Of a stretch of 64,000 nt of DNA, positions 32,656 through 42,525 are shown piece after piece. The notes below the pieces were generated by a model. It saw only the letters and a list, made by a program, of their open reading frames with translations. It did not search any database and was not told the origin of the DNA. Position numbers and translations under genes: made by a program. Where the stretch lies: positions 124,001 through 188,000 of the forward strand of contig OZ242017.1 in assembly GCA_965204835.1 (NCBI GenBank), written 5' to 3'. This stretch comes from VXMT01 sp965204835. Its GTDB lineage: Bacteria; Chloroflexota; Dehalococcoidia; UBA2979. Within the stretch, counting starts at the first letter, position 1; each line of letters opens with the position of its first letter.

Positions 32656-33602
32656 TCTTCGCAAACCCGTGGCTGCTCGCACTGCTGCCGCTCGGCGCCG
32701 CGCTGCTCGGCTGGCGATGGTGGTCGCGGCCGTCGCGGCCCGCGCTCGCGCTCGCCGACCTCGGCGTGCTGCGCGAGGCGGCGAGGCCGAGCTGGCGGCT
32801 GCGGCTGCGCTGGCTCCCCACCGCGCTGCGCGTGGCGGCGCTGGCGCTGCTCATCCTCGCCGTGGCGCGGCCGCAGCGCGGCCTCGCCGTCACCACCGTG
32901 CCCGAGGAAGGCATCGATGTAGTCGTCGCGCTCGACGTGTCGGGCTCCATGCTGCAGCGCGCCACGCGCGGCGAGCCCACCACGAAGCTGGTCGCCGCGA
33001 AGGTGGCGATCGACGAGTTCGTGCAGGAGCTCGCGGGCGACCGCGTCGGCCTCGTGACGTTCCAGTCGACCGCCCTGCTCATGTCGCCGCTCACGCTCGA
33101 CCGCGTGGCGCTGGCGCGGCAGGTCTGGAGCGTCGAGCCCGGCCTCGTCACGGACGGGACGGCGATCGGGCTCGGGCTGTCCGAGGCGGTCAACCTGCTG
33201 CGTGACTCGCCCGCACGCAGCCGTGTGGTGGTGCTGCTCACCGACGGCGAGAACAACGCGGGCGAGGTGCCGCCGCTGCAGGCAGCCCGCATCGCCGAGG
33301 CCCTCGGCGTGCGCGTCTACACCATCGGCTTCCACGGCGCCGCGACGCGCGCGTCGAGCAGCGTCGACGTGCGCCTGCTCCAGCAGGTCGCCTCGACCAC
33401 CGGCGGCGCCTACTACGACGCGTCGAGCCCGGACGAGGTGGAGCAGGCGTACGAGTCGGTGCGGACGCTGGAGCGCACGCGCATCGGCGAGCGGCAGTTC
33501 ACGGAGTTCGAGGAGCTTGCGCCGCGGCTCGCGATCGTCGCGATCCTGCTGCTCCTCGCCGAGGCGGGGCTGCGCTCGACGCTGCTCCGGCGGTACCCGT
33601 GA
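32652..33602 (+). CDS. BatA-like VWA-domain membrane protein
   Basis: The 316-residue protein has two N-terminal membrane helices (FANPWLLALLPLGAALLGW and near 58-78), a VWA domain with a complete MIDAS motif (DVSGSM near 98, the Thr loop in TDGTAIG and the Asp in LTDGENNAG) and a C-terminal helix. This is the BatA layout. It overlaps the BatD-like gene by 4 bases (ATGA). The VWA domain should bind Mg2+ and a client that MoxR acts on. Confidence 0.92.
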   Translation: MIFANPWLLALLPLGAALLGWRWWSRPSRPALALADLGVLREAARPSWRLRLRWLPTALRVAALALLILAVARPQRGLAVTTVPEEGIDVVVALDVSGSMLQRATRGEPTTKLVAAKVAIDEFVQELAGDRVGLVTFQSTALLMSPLTLDRVALARQVWSVEPGLVTDGTAIGLGLSEAVNLLRDSPARSRVVVLLTDGENNAGEVPPLQAARIAEALGVRVYTIGFHGAATRASSSVDVRLLQQVASTTGGAYYDASSPDEVEQAYESVRTLERTRIGERQFTEFEELAPRLAIVAILLLLAEAGLRSTLLRRYP

Positions 33603-33612
33603 GGGCGCGGCG

Positions 33613-35472
33613 ATGATCACGTTCGCGAACCCGCTCGCGCTGCTGTGGCTGCTCGCCGTCGTCCCGGCGGTGGCCGCCGCCTGGTACGCGTCGAGGCTGC
33701 GGCAACGCGCCGACGACGCCTTCGGCGGAGCCGCCGAGCTGCGGCGCGAACGCGACGCGTGGCGACGGCCGCTGCAGCTCGGCCTGCTCCTCGCCGCGCT
33801 CGCCCTTGCCGCCACGGCGGTCGCGCGCCCGCAGTGGGGGCACGAGGAGCGCGAGCTCACGCGCCTCGGCGTGGACGTAGCCGTGGCGCTCGACATCTCG
33901 CGCTCCATGACCGCCGACGACGTCCGGCCCTCGCGCGCCGAGGCTGCGGCGGCGGGGCTCAGCGAGATGCTGGCGCACCTGCGCGGCGACCGCGTCGGGC
34001 TCGTCACCTTCGCCGGCGAGGCGTTCCAGCGCTCGCCGCTCACGCTCGACCTCGATCCGCTCGCGCAGCTCATCGCCCGCTCGCAGAACGAGGCGGCGCT
34101 CGTCGCGCAGGGCACGGACCTGGGTGGCGCGCTCACGGCCGCCCTCGACCTGCTCGACGTGGACGACCCGGCCGACACGCAGGTGATCGTGCTCATCTCG
34201 GACGGCGAGGACGTCGCCGAGGACTTCGAGGAGGCGCTCCTGCGCGCCAACGACCTCGGCGTCCGCGTCTACACGGTCGCCGTCGGCACGCCCGAGGGCG
34301 GGTGGATGCCCGTCGCGGAGGACAGGCCCGCTCCCGGCGGGCCCAGCTTCGTGGACGTCGAGGTGCTCACCAGCATCGCCGCCGCCACGGGCGGGAACGT
34401 GCGCGACCTCGACGCGATCGCGGGCCTCGCCGTGGAGTTCCAGCGGCTGCGCCGCTCGGCGTTCGACGAGGGCGCGAACCGCGCGCCGATCGACCGCTTC
34501 CAGTGGCTCCTCGCCGCCTCGCTCGTGCTGCTGCTGGCGCAGACATGGATCGCCGAGGGCGCGCGCGGCGCCGCGCGGCTGCCCGCCGGGCGCATCGCGC
34601 TCGGCGCGGCGGGCCTGCTCGTGGCGGTCGCCCTCACGGCCTGCGGGAGCGCGGCGTACGAGGGTGTGCAGCGCGGCAACCAGGCGTACGAGGACGAGGC
34701 GTTCGAGGAGGCGCTCACGGCGTACCAGGAGGCGGCCGGCGAGCCCTCGGAGTCCGAAGAGGCGCCGCCGCCCATCGACTACAACATCGGCAACACGCTG
34801 CACCGCCTCGAACGATACGAGGAGGCGACGGTCGCCACGACCAGCGCGCTGAACGCGACGGACGACCCGGTGCTCGTGGCGCGCAGCACGTACGCGGCCG
34901 GCAACCACGCCTTCCGCCGCGGGGACCTCGAGGCGGCGCGGCAGGCGTACATCGCCGTGCTGCTGCGCGACCCGGGCGACGTCGACGCGAAGCACAACCT
35001 CGAGCTGGTGCTGCGGCTGCTCGCGGGCGGCGAACCGCCCCCAGCGGCGGGCCAGCAGCAGCCCCCGGAGGACGAGCCCGACCCGCCGGACGACCAGGAC
35101 GAGGGCGAGCCGGACGACGAGCAGGATCCGGGCGACGGCCCCGGGGAGCAGGGTGACCAGGAGCCCGAGGACCCGGATCCCGGCGAGGGCGAACCGGGCG
35201 AAGAGGGCGACGAGGAGTCGGACGAGAGCGGCTCGGAGCCGCCGCCCGATCAGGGCGACCAGCAGGACAACCGCGCGGCCGATCCGCCGCCGGAGCCGCA
35301 GAACCTGGACGAGGCGCGATCGCGCCTGTCGGAGGCCCTGCTGGAGCTCGGCGACGCCCCGCTCACGCTCGACCAGGCGATCGACATCCTCGACCTCGTG
35401 CGGATCACGAACTCGCTCGAGGCGTTGACGCCGCGGGAGCGGGAGGCGGGCGGAGCGCTCCCCGACCGCTAG
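33613..35472 (+). CDS. BatB-BatC fusion: VWA domain plus TPR repeats
   Basis: The 619-residue protein begins like BatB: two membrane helices, then a VWA domain with MIDAS motif DISRSM near residue 95 and ISDGEDVAED near 199. A further membrane segment at about 330-345 (GRIALGAAGLLVAVALTAC) leads into TPR-like repeats (AYEGVQRGNQAYEDEAFEEAL; YAAGNHAFRRGDLEAARQAY), the BatC part. An acidic Asp/Glu/Pro/Gln stretch of about 90 residues and a short helical end follow. In other bacteria BatB and BatC are separate. Confidence 0.9.
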   Translation: MITFANPLALLWLLAVVPAVAAAWYASRLRQRADDAFGGAAELRRERDAWRRPLQLGLLLAALALAATAVARPQWGHEERELTRLGVDVAVALDISRSMTADDVRPSRAEAAAAGLSEMLAHLRGDRVGLVTFAGEAFQRSPLTLDLDPLAQLIARSQNEAALVAQGTDLGGALTAALDLLDVDDPADTQVIVLISDGEDVAEDFEEALLRANDLGVRVYTVAVGTPEGGWMPVAEDRPAPGGPSFVDVEVLTSIAAATGGNVRDLDAIAGLAVEFQRLRRSAFDEGANRAPIDRFQWLLAASLVLLLAQTWIAEGARGAARLPAGRIALGAAGLLVAVALTACGSAAYEGVQRGNQAYEDEAFEEALTAYQEAAGEPSESEEAPPPIDYNIGNTLHRLERYEEATVATTSALNATDDPVLVARSTYAAGNHAFRRGDLEAARQAYIAVLLRDPGDVDAKHNLELVLRLLAGGEPPPAAGQQQPPEDEPDPPDDQDEGEPDDEQDPGDGPGEQGDQEPEDPDPGEGEPGEEGDEESDESGSEPPPDQGDQQDNRAADPPPEPQNLDEARSRLSEALLELGDAPLTLDQAIDILDLVRITNSLEALTPREREAGGALPDR

Positions 35473-35495
35473 CGTCGGACCGGGGCGGTCGCCGG

Positions 35496-37940
35496 CTACC
35501 CGGCCGGGCCGCGCCGCCGCAGGCGGAACGGCCGCAGCAGCGCCACACGCACCAGCCGGTTGCGCACCTCGCGGTACGCGCGGTCGAGGCGGTCGAGCTC
35601 GCCGTCATCGCCGCCCTCGCCGATGGCGCGCCCGTAGCGCTCGCGCGTGAACGAGCGTGCGAGGCGGTCGACGGGCTCGTCGACCTCGATGGCGCGGCCG
35701 AGCGTGGCAGCCGACTCCAGTGGCGTGCGGTCCATGCCGGACGGGATGCCGGCCCAGCTTGAGAGCCGCTGCACCTTCGCCCAGCGCTGCGTGGCCGGCG
35801 CGAGCCGGCGGTAGGGGTACGCCCACGCGAGACTGGCGAGGAAGTAGAGCGCGGAGAGCGCCGCGACGGCGGCGAGGAGCCACAGCAGCGGCGCCGTGAA
35901 GTCACGCGCAGCGGCCTCCGCGAGCTCCTCGGCCTGCCGGTCCGGGGCGCCCGGGTCCTCCTCGTCGTCGAAGGCGGTCGCCTCCAGGAGCAGCAACTCG
36001 TCGGTGCCCTCGGCGATGGTGAGGGGGTCCTCTTCGTCGAGGCCGAACGCCTGCGGGCCGGGCCGCGAGACCCGCGCACTCCCCGGGGTGGGATTGAACT
36101 CGACCCACCCGAGGCCGGGGAAGTAGACCTCCGGCCACGTCCACGAGTCCTCCTCGGTCAGCACGTACGACTCCGTCTCCGGGTCGTAGATGTGCGCGCC
36201 CATGTAGAAGCCGACGGCGACACGGGCGGGGTAGCCGAGCGAGCGCATCATGACCGCCATGGCCGACGCGAAGTGGTCGAAGTAGCCCGCTTCCGACTCG
36301 AACAGGAAGTAGTCCACCGGGTCGCGGCGCGGCGGCTGGTCGTCGACCTTGAGGTTGAACGTGTAGTTGGTCCGCAGGTAGTTCTCGATCTGGAACGCGG
36401 CGACGTAGGGCGACTCGGTGTTGCCGGCGACGGTGAAGGCCAGGTCGCGCACCCGGTCGGGCAGGCTCTCCGGGAGCTGCAGGTAGCGCTCCGTCACCCA
36501 CCCGGGATAGTCCGTGCCCGCGCCGACGAGGATCTCGGGGTTGGCCGCCGACACCGTCCCGACCGTCACGTACTGGTCCCCCGGCCCGATGCGCTCACCG
36601 GGCTGCAACGCGGCGAGGTCCGCCGCGGACCCGCCGGTGACGGCTTCCGCCTCGATGTTGGTCGCGAGCGGGTCGCCGGCCGCGAGCAGCCTGCGGTCCG
36701 AGAGCGGCTCGATCACCTCGACCTGCGTGACGATCGGACGCCGCAACTGGGTGCGGGTCTCGGGCGTGCCGAAGCTCGCGGCCTCGATGGTCGTACCCGG
36801 CAGGGGCTCGCGCTCGGTCTCGGAGAGCTTCCAGCCCGCCCGCGTGTACTCGTCGAACGCGGTGGCGCGGAGCTGCAGGAACTCGTCCCGGCGCAACTCC
36901 TCGTTCGCCGGGAGCGTGACCCGGTACATCGGTTCGTCCTCGAGCTTCACGCGGCCCTGCAGCGGGAGTGCGTTGTCGAAGTGGTGGATCAGGTTGCCGC
37001 GCTTCGAGTCGATCCCCAGGAACACCTGACCGAAGCGGTCGACGCGGTCCGTGACCGGCTGGGTGACGCGCTCCCACCCCGCCGAGACGCGGTCGAGCTC
37101 GCCGCCCGTGGGCACGAGCCACGAGGCGAGGATGAGCAGCAGGGCCACCCACGCCCCGGCGTGCAGCACCTCGAGCGAGAGGAGCTGCGGCAGCGCCGCG
37201 CGCTGGCCCTCCCAGCGCGAGATGGTGCGGAGCAGCTGGAGCCGCGTGAAGAGCAGGATCGCGGCGAACAGGAAGAGGATGAACGCGACCGAGGGCTGAC
37301 CGGGCAGGTACGAGATGTTGGTGAGGATGCCCACCCCCGCCGGCACCAGCGCCAGCCACGGGTTGCGCCAGCGGAACACGGCCCACCCCGAGAGGTAGGG
37401 CACGATCCACGTCACGAAGACCATGAGCAGCACGAACGGCAGCGGGTCCGAGGAGACACCGCCGAAGATCAGCGCCGCGCCCCAGTCCTTGAGGCGCGCC
37501 CACAGCTCGGACCAGCGGGCCTCGATGCCCCCGGTCGTGAACGGGTCGGCCAGCTCCATGGTGTGCATGACCATGGCGACGGAGACGATGGCGCCGAAGG
37601 CGAGCCCGGCCGGGAACAGCCACCATGCCGACCAGCGCACGCGCGAGAGCGCGGCGCGCTGCGCCGGGAGGTAGGCGTACCACCCGGCCGAGCCGTGCAT
37701 GCGCGCGAGCCCGGCGCCCGCGAGGAGCCCGACCCACGCCGCCACCGTCAGGTCCGGCATCTCGTCGACCCAGTTCGCGTTCGCGATGGAGAGCGCGAAC
37801 GCGGTCTGGCTCGCGGCGAGCAGGACGAAGGTGAGGATGTCCTCCCAGTAGGCGAGCACAAACCTGCGGTCGCCCTCGGCGACGAGTTCGGCGAAGCCGC
37901 GGCGGCGGCCCTCGTCGGCGGGGATGCCGGCCGCGGTCAT
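35496..37940 (-). CDS. transglutaminase-like (TgpA/DUF3488) protein lacking its triad
   Basis: The 814-residue membrane protein has several N-terminal helices (to about 285), an extracytoplasmic transglutaminase-like core near 500-620, a membrane helix near 690 and a cytoplasmic tail. In active relatives the core has Cys in GxCxxFA, His in HAWVEVY and Asp in FDPT. Here these read GYFDHFASAM, SWTWPEVYFPG and FNPTPG, so Cys, His and Asp appear as Phe, Trp and Asn. It should not be a protease or transglutaminase and may bind peptide only. Its start is coupled to the upstream DUF58 gene by a 4-base overlap. Confidence 0.9.
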   Translation of the reverse strand: MTAAGIPADEGRRRGFAELVAEGDRRFVLAYWEDILTFVLLAASQTAFALSIANANWVDEMPDLTVAAWVGLLAGAGLARMHGSAGWYAYLPAQRAALSRVRWSAWWLFPAGLAFGAIVSVAMVMHTMELADPFTTGGIEARWSELWARLKDWGAALIFGGVSSDPLPFVLLMVFVTWIVPYLSGWAVFRWRNPWLALVPAGVGILTNISYLPGQPSVAFILFLFAAILLFTRLQLLRTISRWEGQRAALPQLLSLEVLHAGAWVALLLILASWLVPTGGELDRVSAGWERVTQPVTDRVDRFGQVFLGIDSKRGNLIHHFDNALPLQGRVKLEDEPMYRVTLPANEELRRDEFLQLRATAFDEYTRAGWKLSETEREPLPGTTIEAASFGTPETRTQLRRPIVTQVEVIEPLSDRRLLAAGDPLATNIEAEAVTGGSAADLAALQPGERIGPGDQYVTVGTVSAANPEILVGAGTDYPGWVTERYLQLPESLPDRVRDLAFTVAGNTESPYVAAFQIENYLRTNYTFNLKVDDQPPRRDPVDYFLFESEAGYFDHFASAMAVMMRSLGYPARVAVGFYMGAHIYDPETESYVLTEEDSWTWPEVYFPGLGWVEFNPTPGSARVSRPGPQAFGLDEEDPLTIAEGTDELLLLEATAFDDEEDPGAPDRQAEELAEAAARDFTAPLLWLLAAVAALSALYFLASLAWAYPYRRLAPATQRWAKVQRLSSWAGIPSGMDRTPLESAATLGRAIEVDEPVDRLARSFTRERYGRAIGEGGDDGELDRLDRAYREVRNRLVRVALLRPFRLRRRGPAG

Positions 37941-39217
37941 AGCGGCGACACCGGCCCGGCGGGAGCGCCGGTCTCGGGGTTCGGCGTGCTGGTGGCGGCG
38001 CTGAGCACGTGTACCAGGTCATCGCCCTGCTTGACCGTGTAGGTGTAGACCCCGCCCGCGGTCAGCGTCCCGTAGACATCGAGGGAGCTGCGCTCGCTGC
38101 CGAAGGTCTCGGCCTCGATCAGCACCGCGGCGACCTTCACGCCGCGCGAGGCGAGCGACATCAGCGCCAGCGCCCACGCGTCGTTGGGCGACGGCGTGAC
38201 CGCGACGACGGTGGTGTGGCGGCCGAAGTTGCGCTGCTCCTCCAGCAGCAGGTGGTCGAGCGGCACCTCGCCCACCGATCGCGCGAGCGCGAGGGTCTCG
38301 AGGATGCGCGTGTAGTGGTTCGCCCCGCGCTCGGGCTCGTCGACCCGCAGGTCGTCGCCGTAGGCGATGAGCCCGACGGAGCGGTTGGCGGCGATGAAGT
38401 AGCGGGCGATCGAGGCCGCGACCATGACGGCCGTCTCCTCGGTGCCGTCGTCACCCTCGCCGGTATGCACCTCGTCCTGGAGGTCGAGCAGGATCCAGAC
38501 GTCCGAGGCGGGGTCGAGCTCGAAGAGCTTGACCATGAGGTTGCCGGTGCGGGCCGTCGCCGGCCAGTGCACCCGGCTGAACGAGTCGCCGGGCTCGTAG
38601 GCGCGGATGCCCGCCACGTTCGGCGTGACGTTGTGCGTGCGACGTCGGAACCGGCCGTCGCCGGGCAGGCTGGCGGGCGGCAGGTACAGCCCCGGCAGCT
38701 CCGGCGCGTTCGGGTAGACGAGCACCTCGACGGGCTCACCAAAGGTGCGCGACATGCGGAAGAAGCCGAACGGGTCGGCCGAGGTGATCGTGACGGGGCC
38801 GAGCGTGTAGAGCCCGCGGCGTAGCGTCGGCGTCTCGTACCGCCACACGTCGACACCGCGCGAGCCGAGCGTGACGACGCGGTTCGTGATGTGGCCGGGC
38901 AGGTCGGAGGCGTCCTCGACCTCCAGCCAGATCTTGGGCAGGCGCGCGTTCGACGTGATGAGCACGCGGCCTTCGAGGTCGCTGCCGCGCGTGACGCGCC
39001 GGTCGCGGCGCAGGATGTCCACCTCGATGTTGCGGATCATCGAGCGGTTCCAGAAGTAGAGGATCGGGACGCCGATGAAGATCACGTAGGAGAGGCGGAA
39101 GAGCAGCCAGAAGCCCGTGGCCAGGCCGATCGCGATGCAGATCAGCGCGACGCCGAGGGCGATCGTGATGTTGGGACGTCGTCGGGGCGCGGCCGCGAGC
39201 CACGCGAGCCAGCGCAT
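37937..39217 (-). CDS. DUF58 domain membrane protein
   Basis: The 426-residue protein has two N-terminal membrane helices (ITIALGVALICIAIGLATGF and LSYVIFIGVPILYFW), a beta-rich region, the DUF58 signature near 195-235 (SFSRVHWPATARTGNLMVK) and a degenerate VWA-like domain (VWILLDLQDEV). Unlike the DUF58 protein at 30591 it is membrane-anchored. It lies 7 bases after the minus-strand moxR and overlaps the TgpA-like gene, forming the classic moxR-DUF58-transglutaminase module. Confidence 0.9.
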   Translation of the reverse strand: MRWLAWLAAAPRRRPNITIALGVALICIAIGLATGFWLLFRLSYVIFIGVPILYFWNRSMIRNIEVDILRRDRRVTRGSDLEGRVLITSNARLPKIWLEVEDASDLPGHITNRVVTLGSRGVDVWRYETPTLRRGLYTLGPVTITSADPFGFFRMSRTFGEPVEVLVYPNAPELPGLYLPPASLPGDGRFRRRTHNVTPNVAGIRAYEPGDSFSRVHWPATARTGNLMVKLFELDPASDVWILLDLQDEVHTGEGDDGTEETAVMVAASIARYFIAANRSVGLIAYGDDLRVDEPERGANHYTRILETLALARSVGEVPLDHLLLEEQRNFGRHTTVVAVTPSPNDAWALALMSLASRGVKVAAVLIEAETFGSERSSLDVYGTLTAGGVYTYTVKQGDDLVHVLSAATSTPNPETGAPAGPVSPL

Positions 39218-39224
39218 GGCCGGC

Positions 39225-40181
<957 letters not shown>

Positions 40182-40226
40182 CGCGCACTCCTGTGACGCA
40201 GTAGGTGGGGCGGCCTGCAAGCGATA

Positions 40227-40232
40227 AGTATA
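40227..40232 (-). promoter_or_regulatory. -10 hexamer TATACT for second moxR module
   Basis: On the minus strand TATACT is followed 7 bases later by position 40220. The transcript would carry a leader of about 40 bases with AGGAG before TTG 40181. No good -35 hexamer is seen. Confidence 0.5.
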
Positions 40233-40277
40233 AGCAACTCGCTACGTTTGCGCTGACAGTGGCGGGCCGGGAGCGCA

Positions 40278-41246
40278 TCACGCGCGCGCGACGACCGCGC
40301 CCCACTCTCCCTCGACCCTGCGCTCCACGTCGCGCAGGCCGGCGGCGCGTGCAGCCTCCTCGACGTCCGGCGTCGCCTCGGCGAGGAATCCACTGGCCAC
40401 GAGGACGCCACCCGGGCGCAGTGCGGCCGCGGCCTCCGGCAGCAACTCGGTCACCACCACCAGCGCGATGTTCATCGCCACGCAGTCATAGCGCCCCAGC
40501 GACGCGCCGGGCCACGGCCACGCGTCGCCGAGGGAGCCCTCGCGCGCCTCGATGCGGTCCGCGAGACCGTTGCGTCCGGCGTTCTCGCGCGCCGCGGCAA
40601 CGGCGACCGGGTCCGTGTCGACCGCGTCGACCCTCGACGCGCCGAGGCGCGCCGCCGCGAGCGCGAGGATGCCCGAGCCCGTCCCCACGTCGAGCACCGC
40701 GTCGCCCGAGCGCACGAGCCCCTCAAGCGCGTCGAGGCACAGCCGCGTCGTCTCGTGCTGGCCGGTGCCGAAGGCGCGCCCGGGGTCGAGCGTGATCACG
40801 AGGTCATCGGGCCCGGCGTCCGCCGCCTGCTCCCACGAGGGCTGCACCAGCAGCCGCCCGACGCGGAACGGGTGGTAGAAGCGCTTCCACTCCTCGGCCC
40901 AGTCGGCCTCGCCCACCTCGGAGTAGCGCAGGCGCGGGAGCGGCGCGGCGAGCGGGAGCGTGCCGAGGCGACGCCGGATCGCGCGCCGCTCCGCCGGGGT
41001 GAGCGGCGCGGGGAAGAACGCGCGCACGGTGGCGTCCTCGTCGGTGAGTTCGAGGCCGAAGCGCTCCGGCTCGATGTTGCGGAACGGCGTGTCCATCGCC
41101 GCGCCGCCGGGCGCGATCGCCGCGAGTACGTCGGCGACGATCTCCGCGTCGTCGACGGGGAGGCGCACGGACAGCGCGATCCACGCGTCTGCGGGCGAGG
41201 GGTCGTCGGGTGTGATGGGCGCGTCGCCGGGCGGGGGCGGCGGCAT
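40278..41246 (-). CDS. prmA: ribosomal protein L11 methyltransferase
   Basis: SAM-dependent methyltransferase that trimethylates L11 (rplK is at 707-1129). The 322-residue product has an N-terminal substrate-recognition domain, the linker WAEEWKRFYHPFRVGRLLV, then the class I MTase fold: FGTGQHETTRLCLDAL, AVLDVGTGSGILALAA (motif I) and VAMNIALVVVTELL in place of the usual NIL motif. It starts 6 bases after dnaJ, the normal hrcA-grpE-dnaK-dnaJ-prmA order. Confidence 0.95.
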   Translation of the reverse strand: MPPPPPGDAPITPDDPSPADAWIALSVRLPVDDAEIVADVLAAIAPGGAAMDTPFRNIEPERFGLELTDEDATVRAFFPAPLTPAERRAIRRRLGTLPLAAPLPRLRYSEVGEADWAEEWKRFYHPFRVGRLLVQPSWEQAADAGPDDLVITLDPGRAFGTGQHETTRLCLDALEGLVRSGDAVLDVGTGSGILALAAARLGASRVDAVDTDPVAVAAARENAGRNGLADRIEAREGSLGDAWPWPGASLGRYDCVAMNIALVVVTELLPEAAAALRPGGVLVASGFLAEATPDVEEAARAAGLRDVERRVEGEWGAVVARA

Positions 41247-41252
41247 GGGTGG

Positions 41253-42371
41253 CTAGCTGAACGCCTCCCGCACGCGCTCGAAGAAGCCTCGCTCGTGCTC
41301 CGGCATCGAGGGCGTGCCGAGCGACTCGGCAAGCTGTTCGAGCAGCTCGCGCTGCTCCTCGGTGAGGCTGGTGGGCGTCACCACGTGGGTGTGCACCAGC
41401 AGGTCGCCCCGGCCACTGCTGCGCAGGTGCGGCACGCCGTAGCCGCGCACGGTGAAGACGTGGCCCGGCTGCGTGCCCGCGGGCACCTCGATCTCCACGG
41501 GCTCGCCGTCGATGGTCGGCACCTCGATGCTCGCCCCGAGGGCGGCCTGCGCCGGGTTCAGCGGAAGCTCGTAGACCAGGTGGCTGCGCTGGCGGCTGAA
41601 GCGCTCGTGCGGCTCCACCTCGATGTCGAGGTAGACGTTGCCCGCGGGACCGCGCCGCTGGCCGGCGTCGCCCTCGCCGCTGAGGCGGATCTGGTGCTCC
41701 TCGTCGACGCCGGCGGGGACGTTCACCACGCGCGAGATGTGCTCGCGGCGCAGCCCTCGTCCGCGGCACTCGCCGCACGGCTCGGAGACGACCTCGCCGT
41801 CGCCCTCGCAGCGCGCGCACAGCGCGGCGTTCACGAAGCGGCCGAAGAGCGACTCCTGGACGCGGCGCACCTCGCCCTGCCCGTTGCACTCGGGACAGGT
41901 CACGGACTTCGTGCCGCGCGCGCCGCCGCTGCCACGGCACTCCTCGCAGTGCGCGACACGGTCGAACTCGATCTCCTGCTCGCCGCCGAACACCGCCTCC
42001 TCGAGCGAGATGCGCAGGGTCGCGCGGCGGTCCGCGCCGCGCTGCGGGCCGGGACGGCGGGTGGCGGTGCCGTTGAAGAACGCGTCGAAGATGTCGCCGA
42101 ACCCGCCGAAGCCCTCGAAGCCGGAGAAGCCGTGCTGCCCGCCGCCGTTGAGGCCGTTCATGCCGAAGCGGTCGTAGGTGCGACGCTTCTCCTCGTCCGA
42201 GAGGACGTCGTACGCGGCGGAGATCTCCTTGAAGCGGTCCTCGGCGCCGTCGGCCTTGTTGCGGTCGGGGTGGTACTCCATCGCGAGCTTGCGGAAGGCG
42301 CGCTTGATGTCCTCCTGCGAGGCATCGCGGGCGACCCCGAGCGTGGCGTAGAGATCGGCGTTGGCGTTCAT
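41253..42371 (-). CDS. dnaJ: chaperone DnaJ
   Basis: Hsp40 co-chaperone of DnaK, 372 residues. The J-domain has an intact HPD (MEYHPDRNKADG near 32). A Gly/Phe-rich region covers about 72-105, then come four zinc-finger repeats (CEECRGSG, CPECNGQG, CARCEGDG, CGECRGRG) and the C-terminal substrate domain. GAGGGA lies just before the ATG. It is separated from dnaK by a fic gene and four dyad repeats, although these two genes are normally adjacent. Confidence 0.97.
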   Translation of the reverse strand: MNANADLYATLGVARDASQEDIKRAFRKLAMEYHPDRNKADGAEDRFKEISAAYDVLSDEEKRRTYDRFGMNGLNGGGQHGFSGFEGFGGFGDIFDAFFNGTATRRPGPQRGADRRATLRISLEEAVFGGEQEIEFDRVAHCEECRGSGGARGTKSVTCPECNGQGEVRRVQESLFGRFVNAALCARCEGDGEVVSEPCGECRGRGLRREHISRVVNVPAGVDEEHQIRLSGEGDAGQRRGPAGNVYLDIEVEPHERFSRQRSHLVYELPLNPAQAALGASIEVPTIDGEPVEIEVPAGTQPGHVFTVRGYGVPHLRSSGRGDLLVHTHVVTPTSLTEEQRELLEQLAESLGTPSMPEHERGFFERVREAFS

Positions 42372-42380
42372 TGATCCCTC

Positions 42381-42386
42381 AGTCTA
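42381..42386 (-). promoter_or_regulatory. -10 hexamer TAGACT before dnaJ
   Basis: On the minus strand TAGACT lies 9 bases before the dnaJ ATG, overlapping the approach to GAGGGA. It could give dnaJ-prmA a private transcript after the fic insertion. The spacing is tight for a leadered mRNA, so this is tentative. Confidence 0.3.
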
Positions 42387-42450
42387 AGGCCTGTCGCGCT
42401 GAACGCGCAGCGCCGGGGTGCGCGATGTCCTCCGTGGGGCTCCGCCACTC

Positions 42451-42494
42451 GAAAGTCTACGCTTCGTTTTACCCGAATTGCAGCGTAGACTTTC
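42451..42494. repeat. fic-associated dyad, copy A (between fic and dnaJ)
   Basis: A 13-bp perfect inverted repeat GAAAGTCTACGCT/AGCGTAGACTTTC encloses exactly 18 bases that end in AATTGC. It is the only copy downstream of fic, 32 bases past its stop codon. It shares arm and loop-edge sequence with the three copies upstream of fic. Confidence 0.9.
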
Positions 42495-42525
42495 GCCTCG
42501 CGCCCCGCGGGCAGCCGCACCGGGC

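Noticed and set aside
32499..34995. Long minus-strand frames opposite batA and batBC
   Set aside because: The plus-strand frames contain MIDAS motifs, membrane helices and start/stop coupling; the opposite frames have no recognisable domain.
35473..35495. Terminator between the convergent batBC and TgpA-like genes
   Set aside because: Only a 5-bp GACCG/CGGTC stem is visible, too weak to call.
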